A stretch of DNA of 13,485 nucleotides from assembly GCA_002315165.1 (NCBI GenBank), contig DCGC01000035.1:708-14192 (forward strand). The letters are read 5' to 3'. The notes below the pieces were generated by a model that saw only the letters and a list, made by a program, of their open reading frames with translations, searched no databases and was not told where the DNA came from. The stretch comes from Candidatus Saccharibacteria bacterium UBA1788. GTDB lineage: Bacteria > Patescibacteriota > Saccharimonadia > Saccharimonadales > Saccharimonadaceae. Below, piece after piece: positions 6,166-12,519 of this stretch. Position 1 is the stretch's first letter. Every line of letters begins with the position of its first letter. The position numbers and the translations under genes are program-made.

Positions 6166-7977
6166 ATGCTAAAAAAGAAAAATCTTATTGATGCTGGTAT
6201 TTTGATTGGTATGTCGCTTGTGTTGACTTGGTTTTTGGAATATCGTTATTTCATAAACAACGCAGGCGAGGCATGGAACTTCGCATTCGAAAGACCTGCC
6301 GTATTTTTCTTTAATGCTTGGCTGATGCTGTTAATGCTGATTGTCATTACCAGCATCACTAGAAGGCCCTGGTGGAGTATCGGTGGACTAACGGTAGTTA
6401 TTTTGGTTGCCAGCTATGTGAATATTAACAAAATGATTATGCGCGGGACCCCACTGTTGCCAGAAGATTTGCAACTAGCGACAGAAGCTGCAGAACTAAC
6501 TCAATTCGTAGATATATGGAGTTTAATAAGACTCATTATCGCTGCGATTTTGACCTTGATTCTATTCGGTTTTATAAGTTGTCTTTATGAAAAGAAATTA
6601 AAAGAAGAAAAAAGAAATAAAGCGATATTGCCAAGAATTATAACGCTAGCAACAACGTGTATAGTATTTTTCTTGTCGACAAATTTTATTATTCACAATG
6701 ATGGCTCGAGGTATGAGCGCGTTGATTGGCTAGATACTACGTTGACGGCTTGGAATCAGGCGCGTAATTATGACGAGAACGGTTTTATTGTTGGTTTTTT
6801 ATATAACCTAGGTAAATTTAAACTAAAGGAGCCCGAGTCGTATAGCGAAGAAAAAATACAAGAAATAAAAAATACTTACAATGAAATTGAAGAGCAAAAA
6901 AACGCAAACAAGTTAGCGCTTGCCGATCAGGACTATAATATCATTATTGTATTGAACGAATCGTTTTTCGATCCGTCCATAATTGAGGATTATTATCCGC
7001 ATACTGGCGGAGATATAACTCCAACATTACACAGTGTGATGCAAAAATATCCGAGCGGATATATGTATACATTGGATTATGGTGGTGGGACTGCGAATAT
7101 CGAATTCGAAACACTAACTGGACTGACAAATTATTGGATAAACACAGTACCGTATACTAATTTGATTCCGAAGGCCGGGAATATTCTGTCGGTTGCCAGC
7201 CTAGCAAAAGATAACGGTTATCAGACCGTAGCCATTCATCCGTATAATGGAGGAATGTATAAAAGAAATATTTCGTTAAAACATGAAGGTTTTGATACTT
7301 TTATAACTGAAAACGAAATGAACTATAAAGACCACGAAGGAGATTCTGAATATATTAATGACCGTTCCGCTTATCAAGAAGTTTTGAAAGTTATTAATGA
7401 TTCAGACAAAAAACAATTCGTTACGCTTATCACGATGCAGAATCATACACCATACAATGAAGAAACTTATACCGAGCATAATTTTAAATTGACTGATTTT
7501 GGCGACGAAGAACGACAGGCAGAAATCGAAACCTATTATCAAAGTCTATATTATTCCGATAAATATCTTGGCGAGTTTATTAATGCCCTAGATGCGTCGG
7601 ACGAAAAAACTGTTGTTTTGTTCTTTGGCGACCATAGCGCTGGCCTATTTCACGAATTAAACGATAGTCCAGACACTAGCCATGCGTTTTCTCTTTCGAG
7701 AACAACTCCGTATTTTATTTATAACAATTTCGATGATAATACTATAAGCTCGAAGTTGCCATACACGACGCCGAATTGTTTATCGAATACGTTGTTGAAT
7801 ACATTGGGAGTAAAAAAGACTGCTCTATATTATATGCTTGATGATGTTTGTGCAGAGCAACCAATTTTAGTGCAGACTTATTTCGGCGATGAATCGCCAG
7901 AATATACGCCACTACTAGAATCGTATGAGCTAGTTACTTACGATATTGTTGGTGGTAAAAAATATTGGATGGATTAG
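6166..7977 (+). CDS. LtaS-type polyglycerolphosphate (lipoteichoic acid) synthase-like sulfatase-fold protein
   Basis: This 603-residue protein has about five membrane helices in the first 175 residues (near 8-24, 46-63, 72-86, 117-139, 157-172), then a large extracellular alkaline-phosphatase/sulfatase-fold domain. The RGTPLLPEDL loop at 93-102 is typical of LTA-synthase relatives. Family catalytic residues are present: Glu265 in NIIIVLNESFF (metal), Thr309 in GGGTANIEFETLTG (nucleophile), His427 in MQNHTPY, and Asp489-His490 in FFGDHSAG. Known LtaS enzymes move glycerolphosphate from phosphatidylglycerol onto a growing chain and release diacylglycerol. Length is close to the S. aureus LtaS (646). 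It could instead be a primase or a transferase decorating another glycan. The gene is likely read from its own leaderless promoter and ends overlapping the metG stop tail to tail by 4 nt. Proximity to the lipid kinase suggests lipid recycling (inference). Confidence 0.85.
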   Translation: MLKKKNLIDAGILIGMSLVLTWFLEYRYFINNAGEAWNFAFERPAVFFFNAWLMLLMLIVITSITRRPWWSIGGLTVVILVASYVNINKMIMRGTPLLPEDLQLATEAAELTQFVDIWSLIRLIIAAILTLILFGFISCLYEKKLKEEKRNKAILPRIITLATTCIVFFLSTNFIIHNDGSRYERVDWLDTTLTAWNQARNYDENGFIVGFLYNLGKFKLKEPESYSEEKIQEIKNTYNEIEEQKNANKLALADQDYNIIIVLNESFFDPSIIEDYYPHTGGDITPTLHSVMQKYPSGYMYTLDYGGGTANIEFETLTGLTNYWINTVPYTNLIPKAGNILSVASLAKDNGYQTVAIHPYNGGMYKRNISLKHEGFDTFITENEMNYKDHEGDSEYINDRSAYQEVLKVINDSDKKQFVTLITMQNHTPYNEETYTEHNFKLTDFGDEERQAEIETYYQSLYYSDKYLGEFINALDASDEKTVVLFFGDHSAGLFHELNDSPDTSHAFSLSRTTPYFIYNNFDDNTISSKLPYTTPNCLSNTLLNTLGVKKTALYYMLDDVCAEQPILVQTYFGDESPEYTPLLESYELVTYDIVGGKKYWMD

Positions 7978-9389
7978 TTTTTCGGAAAAAGTGGGGTTGC
8001 TGGGGGTGTGATTTTTTCGCTAGAGAAAATGTCGTCAATTTTAGCAGCAACGTCAGGAAGGAACGGATTTAATTCGTAATTGGCATGAAGAAGTTTATCG
8101 GCAAACATAGTGAGGGCCTGGGTTAATTTTTCGGTTTCGCCGTTTTTAGCCAATTCCCACGGTTTAGCTTCATTGATGGCTTTATTGAGATCTTGAATGT
8201 GAGACCAAGCATGTTCTATTGCATGATTGAAATTCATTTCATTCATCGCCTCTACATATGCTGGGGAAAAATTATTGTCTTTTTTATGGTAGGCGATATT
8301 ATTTTTGGAAATTAAAGTAGTCAGGCGTTGAACGAGGTTGCCTAAATCATTGGCGAGTTCGTTATTATATGCATTATTGAATTTTTCCCATGTAAAATCA
8401 GAATCCATGAAGGTGTCGGCGTGGCGCAAAAAATAATAACGAAAAGCATCGCGCCCGTGCGCGTCGAGGACTTCAATTGGATCAACAACGTTGCCAATTG
8501 ACTTGGACATTTTTTGGCCATCGGCCAAGATGTAGCCATGGGAATGGAGAGTTTTTGGCAATGGCAGACCGAGACCTAGAAGCATTGCAGGCCAGATAAT
8601 TGCATGGAAACGTAAGATGTCTTTGCCAACAAATTCAACCGATGCTGGCCACCATTCTGAAATGTCCTGCTCTGGATAGCCAAGAACCGTAATATAGTTC
8701 GACAAAGCGTCGAGCCAAACATACATAACTTGGGAGTCGTCGCCCGGAACTGGAATGCCCCAGCTGAGATTTTTTCTTGGTCGAGAAATTGAAACGTCAG
8801 GAGAATCGTTGAGCAGGTTAATAATTTCTTTAGCACGAAATTCTGGAAGGATTTTCATCTCTCCGGATTCAATAGCTGAACGGATTTTTTCCTTAAAATC
8901 CGATATGCGAAGATAGTAGTTTTTTTCGGAAAGGCGTTGGTATGGTTTTTGGTGGTCAGGACATATGCCGTTATTTTCGGAATATTCTTTTTCAGTTACA
9001 AAATTTTCGCAGCCTTCACAATACCAACCTTCATAAGAATCAGAATAAATATGGTTGGAAAGTTTCTGCCAAATCATTTGACAACGGCGCTCGTGATCCT
9101 TGTCGGTCGTGCGAATAAAATCAGTCGGCTCGACGCCTAGTCTTTCAATGAAATCCCTGAATTTTTGAGAATTCTCATTGACATAATCGTTCACATCGAG
9201 ACCAGAAGCTTCGGCCTTAGCAAAGACTTTATTGCCATGTTCGTCAGTCCCGGCTTGGAACCTGACTTCGTCGCCAGACATTTTGTGGTAACGAGAATAA
9301 ACATCGGACAGCAGATAGTCCATCGCGTGCCCAATATGAGGGGTACCATTAACATAAGGGATAGCCGTTGTAATATAAATCTTTGACAT
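7974..9389 (-). CDS. metG: Methionyl-tRNA synthetase (short form)
   Basis: This class I synthetase charges tRNA-Met, including the initiator, in the cytosol. Visible: TTAIPYVNGTPHIGH with HIGH at residues 18-21, QAGTDEHGNK at 45-54, a single zinc knuckle Cys124-x2-Cys127 and Cys143-x2-His146, MYVWLDALSNY at 222-232, and KMSKS at 293-297. An all-helical anticodon-binding domain follows (NELANDLGNLVQR, then LNKAINEAKPWELAK). At 471 residues it lacks the C-terminal EMAP-like dimerisation domain that makes some MetRS about 650-680 long. The knuckle uses His for the fourth ligand, a variation on CxxC-CxxC. The ATG at 9389 fits the family N-terminus and is preceded by a promoter rather than a Shine-Dalgarno site. 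Its 3' end overlaps the LtaS-like gene by 4 nt with no terminator between them. It is the last gene of the clpP-yabE-ksgA side. Confidence 0.97.
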   Translation of the reverse strand: MSKIYITTAIPYVNGTPHIGHAMDYLLSDVYSRYHKMSGDEVRFQAGTDEHGNKVFAKAEASGLDVNDYVNENSQKFRDFIERLGVEPTDFIRTTDKDHERRCQMIWQKLSNHIYSDSYEGWYCEGCENFVTEKEYSENNGICPDHQKPYQRLSEKNYYLRISDFKEKIRSAIESGEMKILPEFRAKEIINLLNDSPDVSISRPRKNLSWGIPVPGDDSQVMYVWLDALSNYITVLGYPEQDISEWWPASVEFVGKDILRFHAIIWPAMLLGLGLPLPKTLHSHGYILADGQKMSKSIGNVVDPIEVLDAHGRDAFRYYFLRHADTFMDSDFTWEKFNNAYNNELANDLGNLVQRLTTLISKNNIAYHKKDNNFSPAYVEAMNEMNFNHAIEHAWSHIQDLNKAINEAKPWELAKNGETEKLTQALTMFADKLLHANYELNPFLPDVAAKIDDIFSSEKITPPATPLFPKN

Positions 9390-9395
9390 AAGATT

Positions 9396-9424
9396 ATTTT
9401 ACAATAAAAACTATCCCTTTGCAA
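9396..9424 (-). promoter_or_regulatory. metG promoter, predicting a leaderless mRNA
   Basis: TTGCAA (9419-9424, 4/6 of the -35 consensus), a 17-nt spacer and TAAAAT (9396-9401) lie in the 43-nt gap before metG. Six nt separate the -10 from the ATG at 9389, so +1 should be the A of the start codon. No Shine-Dalgarno site is present in those 6 nt. It allows metG to be made apart from the upstream genes. Confidence 0.7.
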
Positions 9425-9432
9425 TGCGTGGA

Positions 9433-9978
9433 TTATTGCGCAAGAAGCATATAGGCGATTGCGCCCAAAACAAGTAGTAGCGCAATAACCAAAGCAATAA
9501 CGACAACTCCTGAGCTTTTCTTTTTTGGAGCAGAGGCAGGTTGTTGACTGGCAGGAGAAGCTTCGACTGGGGTCTGATCTTGAGCTGGTTGCTCGACTGA
9601 TAGTGGTTGTTCGGCGGCCATTTCAGGCTCTGGCGCAACAGCGGAATCGGTAAATGGAGCTGGTTCTATGGAAGGAGTTTCTTCTGGAGCTGGAGCAACT
9701 TCGGCGACTGGTTCATTAGTGCCAAAAGGATTGCCGGATGGTTTTTCTGCGGCGACTGGTTCTTCTTCGATGGCTGGCTCTTCTGGAGCCATAGAAGCGG
9801 CTGGAGATGCAGGGTCAACTTGCGGAGCATCTATTACGGGCTCAGTAGCGTCATCGGTGACACCATTGTCGACTAGATTTGCAGAAGATTCAACTGCGGC
9901 GTTTACCTCAGCAGCGGCAGCCTCTAGATCTGGCACGACTGGGGTTGGGTTGGCATTGGTATTTTCGTCAGGATTCAT
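9433..9978 (-). CDS. Acidic Pro/Ala/Glu-rich tail-anchored membrane protein, function unknown
   Basis: This 181-residue protein is low in complexity. Residues 1-150 are rich in Pro, Ala, Glu and Asp with almost no Lys or Arg, as in APEEPAIEEEPVAAEKP and EVAPAPEETPSIEPAP, and are probably disordered. A short basic patch (PKKKSS, 151-156) precedes one hydrophobic helix (about 157-178), which ends the protein. The basic patch before the helix suggests a cytosolic N-terminal region and a tail-anchored topology (inference). The ATG at 9978 is supported by GGAGGA at 9983-9988. It lies 41 nt after ksgA on the same strand and 43 nt before metG, so it may be co-transcribed with ksgA; a weak -10-like CATAAT is at 9996-10008 region. 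No known domain is recognised. Roles such as a spacer, scaffold or interaction tail are possible but unsupported. Confidence 0.78.
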   Translation of the reverse strand: MNPDENTNANPTPVVPDLEAAAAEVNAAVESSANLVDNGVTDDATEPVIDAPQVDPASPAASMAPEEPAIEEEPVAAEKPSGNPFGTNEPVAEVAPAPEETPSIEPAPFTDSAVAPEPEMAAEQPLSVEQPAQDQTPVEASPASQQPASAPKKKSSGVVVIALVIALLLVLGAIAYMLLAQ

Positions 9979-10019
9979 TTAATCCTCCATTTAGATTTGG
10001 TTATTATGCTAGGTATATT

Positions 10020-10805
10020 TTATCGCTTATGGATAAAATTATCAAGCTTTTCCCAGTCTTTAAGAGTGAGATCGGAAGGACGAGCGTTCGTGTCAATATT
10101 ATTTTTCGTAAAGAAATTTAGGATATCTTCGCGCGGAAGTTTGAAACCGAAAGAAAGGTTGGCGGAAAGTTTTTTTCTTGGTGAACTAAAGCCAATTTTG
10201 ACAGTATTAAGGACCGTCTCTGGAACTAGAGATTCTAATCTTGGTTCTAGGACAATGACTTCACTATCGACTTTTGGTGGAGGCGTAAAAAGATCCTTTT
10301 TGACAACTGGACCAAGCGAGGCTTTAGCGTAATTTTGGACAGACAACGACAAAACGGTATGGTTCCCTTCTGTCGCGACGATACGATCCGCAACCTCTTT
10401 TTGAATTAGCAAAACAATACGGCGTGGTCGGTTTGTAGCAGAAATGAGCTTAAAGATAATCGGCGAAGTAATATAGTATGGGATATTTCCAGCAACGACA
10501 TAAGGTTCGTTGATTAAACTTAAATCAAACTTAAGAAAATCTTCGTTGTGGATGATGAGGTTTTTGCCTGGAAATGATTTTGGAAGATTATCGGCAAGGT
10601 TCTTATCAAACTCAACAGCTTCGACTTTTGGAAAACGGCGCAAAAGAGAGCTAGTTAGTGTTCCTAAACCTGGACCAATTTCTAGACAAAAATCTGTAGT
10701 TGGGCGATTAGAATCTAAGTCGGTTTCGGCTGCAAGATCAGCGATTTCATCAAGAATGAAGCGGTCTTTTAGCCAATGTTGTCCAAGTGATTTGTTATTT
10801 TTCAT
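10020..10805 (-). CDS. ksgA: 16S rRNA (adenine1518-N6/adenine1519-N6)-dimethyltransferase
   Basis: KsgA/RsmA dimethylates two adjacent adenines in helix 45 of 16S rRNA, a late checkpoint in small-subunit assembly. At 261 residues it matches the family. Motifs: SLGQHWLKD at 6-14 (family SLGQNFL), SAM-binding EIGPGLGTLT at 42-51, EFD at 65-67 contacting the SAM ribose, NED at 87-89, the catalytic NIPYY at 107-111 followed by ITSPIIFKL, and FTPPPKVDSEV in the second half. A C-terminal helical domain follows. The ATG at 10805 lies 9 nt after the G5/3D gene stop and in the same frame. The only Shine-Dalgarno-like site (GGGAG, 10819-10823) is 13 nt away, somewhat far, and a TAAAAT ends 6 nt before the ATG, so a second leaderless start is possible. 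The pairing with a YabE-like gene and metG recalls the Bacillus subtilis arrangement. Confidence 0.95.
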   Translation of the reverse strand: MKNNKSLGQHWLKDRFILDEIADLAAETDLDSNRPTTDFCLEIGPGLGTLTSSLLRRFPKVEAVEFDKNLADNLPKSFPGKNLIIHNEDFLKFDLSLINEPYVVAGNIPYYITSPIIFKLISATNRPRRIVLLIQKEVADRIVATEGNHTVLSLSVQNYAKASLGPVVKKDLFTPPPKVDSEVIVLEPRLESLVPETVLNTVKIGFSSPRKKLSANLSFGFKLPREDILNFFTKNNIDTNARPSDLTLKDWEKLDNFIHKR

Positions 10806-10811
10806 ATTGAT

Positions 10812-10817
10812 ATTTTA
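10812..10817 (-). promoter_or_regulatory. Possible -10 box of a leaderless ksgA promoter (weak)
   Basis: TAAAAT lies exactly 6 nt before the ksgA ATG, the same geometry as at metG and the LtaS-like gene. It overlaps the stop codon of the upstream gene and no good -35 or TGn was seen, so it may be chance in AT-rich sequence. Confidence 0.3.
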
Positions 10818-11900
10818 TCTCCCATTCTTTTTAGTCCAGTCCGTAGCAATATCAAATTGTTCTGGATTTTTAGTTGCAAACGATCCGGTATCGTAAACTT
10901 TACCAAGACCCAAAGAGGTTTCAACAACAGAACATAGTGGATACAAATCAAGATTAGCAGCCACAATGACGTATCCTTCTGAGTCAATTTTAACTCCGTC
11001 TTCGCGAACGTTATAAGTTCCGTCACCACAACCGTCTTTTAGTCGATATTGCATAACAAGACTCATATCTAAATCATAGTAGGTTTCTTGACGTTCTATT
11101 ATCGTTCCGTCGGATTTGGTTACAGTGTAACGGTTGCGCCCTTTTGATGCAGTGAGTGGTGTTTGTGGAATAAATTCAACTCCAACACGGACAACACGAG
11201 CGACTGGCTCGCGGATTATAGTTTCAGAGACAAGCTCGCGAGAAACTTCTTTACCGTCAACTCGTTGAATATTATAGACAAGACGTTTTGACCCGACTTC
11301 ACCATACTGCTCTACGATGGTTTCTCCGGTAGCAATGGTATAATCTTTGATGATTTGTTCGGAAAAAGCAATTTCTTCGTCTATCGTCAAAGTAGCTCCA
11401 TCGCCACGAGTAATTTGATAAACGGCAGCAGCACCAGTTTCCAGAAAGTTTGAATTTGGGATTAGATTAATTTCGTCGCCATCATAAATTATAAATCCAG
11501 CTTCGGCCGCAATAGCTTCAGGGTCATAGCTAGACGTCATGGTGCGAGTCGTGGACGAACCGTCTATAACTATGGCTGGATGCGCACGGTAGACGTTGAT
11601 GAAAAAATTGTCAGCGTTAATTACGGAATCGAGTTTTGGCTCGACCGAATCATATTCGCTCAGAATAACACCAACAAGGTTAATGGCCTCGGCAACGGTA
11701 GTCGCGGAAGTCTTAATGGTGCGCTTAAAGCCAGCATCATAAATCGTAACATAGTGGAGCTCCGACGATTCGGCTAGATTATCTTCTTCGCTCTCGGCAG
11801 AAGCTCGAAAAACATTGCTAAGAGCTAAGCCTAGCGATAGTAATAAGAAAAAACTAGCAAAAAATGTGATGCGAAATTTTTTGATAGAGAATAATTTCAT
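10815..11900 (-). CDS. YabE-like exported cell-wall protein: DUF348 repeats, G5 domain and 3D-type domain
   Basis: This 361-residue protein has a signal peptide (basic MKLFSIKKFR, hydrophobic 12-30, likely cleavage after ASA at 33-35). Next is a DUF348 ubiquitin-like domain at about 50-114 (VTIYDAGFKRTIKTSATTVA), a more diverged copy at about 116-165, and a G5 domain at about 170-243 ending with EPVARVVRVG. A C-terminal region at about 283-355 ends in KVYDTGSF and FDIATDW; the DTG...D pattern is that of the 3D (double-psi barrel) fold of YabE/YuiC/MltA-like murein lytic enzymes. Such proteins are wall-remodelling or resuscitation factors. The 3D part is diverged: the usual early motifs are weak, and Cys291 and Cys323 could form a disulfide. 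An extended -10 lies 9 nt before the ATG, in the 20-nt gap after clpP. Function in the wall is inferred from domains; lytic activity is unproven. Confidence 0.87.
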   Translation of the reverse strand: MKLFSIKKFRITFFASFFLLLSLGLALSNVFRASAESEEDNLAESSELHYVTIYDAGFKRTIKTSATTVAEAINLVGVILSEYDSVEPKLDSVINADNFFINVYRAHPAIVIDGSSTTRTMTSSYDPEAIAAEAGFIIYDGDEINLIPNSNFLETGAAAVYQITRGDGATLTIDEEIAFSEQIIKDYTIATGETIVEQYGEVGSKRLVYNIQRVDGKEVSRELVSETIIREPVARVVRVGVEFIPQTPLTASKGRNRYTVTKSDGTIIERQETYYDLDMSLVMQYRLKDGCGDGTYNVREDGVKIDSEGYVIVAANLDLYPLCSVVETSLGLGKVYDTGSFATKNPEQFDIATDWTKKNGR

Positions 11901-11909
11901 CTCTATTAG

Positions 11910-11918
11910 ATTATACCA
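11910..11918 (-). promoter_or_regulatory. Extended -10 promoter of the YabE-like gene, nearly leaderless
   Basis: TGGTATAAT on the minus strand is an extended -10 with a perfect hexamer (11910-11915). It lies in the 20-nt gap after the clpP stop, and 9 nt separate it from the ATG at 11900, so a leader of about 3 nt is expected. No consensus -35 was found. The only purine-rich bases before the ATG are too close to act as a Shine-Dalgarno site. Confidence 0.65.
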
Positions 11919-11920
11919 TA

Positions 11921-12508
11921 TTAGGCGATAATCTCATCGATAATGCCATAGGCCTTAGCCTCTTCAGCAGACATCCAATTGTCACGATCCATATCTTTTT
12001 CGACCTGTTCGATTTTTTTGCCGGTGTTTTTGGCAAAAATTTCAGCGAGACGTTTTTTGAGGAAAATACCTTCCTTGAGCATGATTTCCTGATCGGTGAT
12101 TTTACCTTCCGTGCCAGAAGACGGTTGATGAATCATAATGCGTGCATTTGGCAAGGCGAAGCGTTTACCTTTTGCGCCACAAGATAGCAGCATAGCACCC
12201 ATCGAAGCTTGGAGCCCGATGCCAATTGTCTCAACTTCTGGTTCGATATAATTCATAGTATCAATAATTGCGAGCCCGTCATAAACGCTGCCACCTGGAG
12301 AATTGATATAGAGTTTGATTGGCTTTTTAGGATCTTCGTGCGCTAAATAAAGAAGCTGTGCAACGACAAGGTTAGCGGTATGCGAGTTCACATCTTCGCC
12401 AAGAAAAATGATACGATCTTCAAGAAGTCTAGAATAAATATCGTATGCACGTTCGCCGCGATTGGTTTCTTCAATAATGGTTGGAACTAAATAATTTTTT
12501 GGTTTCAT
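11921..12508 (-). CDS. clpP: ATP-dependent Clp protease proteolytic subunit
   Basis: ClpP forms a 14-subunit barrel that degrades proteins fed in by AAA+ partners such as ClpX or ClpC. This 195-residue protein has the complete Ser-His-Asp triad: Ser102 in GLQASMGAML, His127 in MIHQPSSG, and Asp176 in DRDNWMSAEEA, 49 residues after the His as in E. coli. The oxyanion-loop region INSPGGSVYDGLAI (69-82) and the N-terminal RAYDIYSRLLEDRIIFLG are standard. There is almost no propeptide, as in Gram-positive ClpP. Start: ATG at 12508 with AAAGGA a few bases upstream (12513-12518). It follows the putative membrane peptidase gene after 11 nt, so the two are probably co-transcribed; no clp ATPase gene is visible in the window. 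The partner ATPase must be encoded elsewhere. Confidence 0.97.
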   Translation of the reverse strand: MKPKNYLVPTIIEETNRGERAYDIYSRLLEDRIIFLGEDVNSHTANLVVAQLLYLAHEDPKKPIKLYINSPGGSVYDGLAIIDTMNYIEPEVETIGIGLQASMGAMLLSCGAKGKRFALPNARIMIHQPSSGTEGKITDQEIMLKEGIFLKKRLAEIFAKNTGKKIEQVEKDMDRDNWMSAEEAKAYGIIDEIIA

Positions 12509-12519
12509 ATTTTCCTTTC

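Noticed and set aside
9405..9440. Hairpin before metG as a terminator of the acidic-protein gene
   Set aside because: Only GCAAT/ATTGC can pair (5 bp with a 9-nt loop), and the T run is 10 nt away; it does not look like an intrinsic terminator and overlaps the metG -35.
9668..9982. 104-residue plus-strand frame opposite the acidic protein
   Set aside because: Its Ser/Ala/Gly-rich composition mirrors the Pro/Ala/Glu repeats on the other strand, a typical shadow of low-complexity coding sequence.
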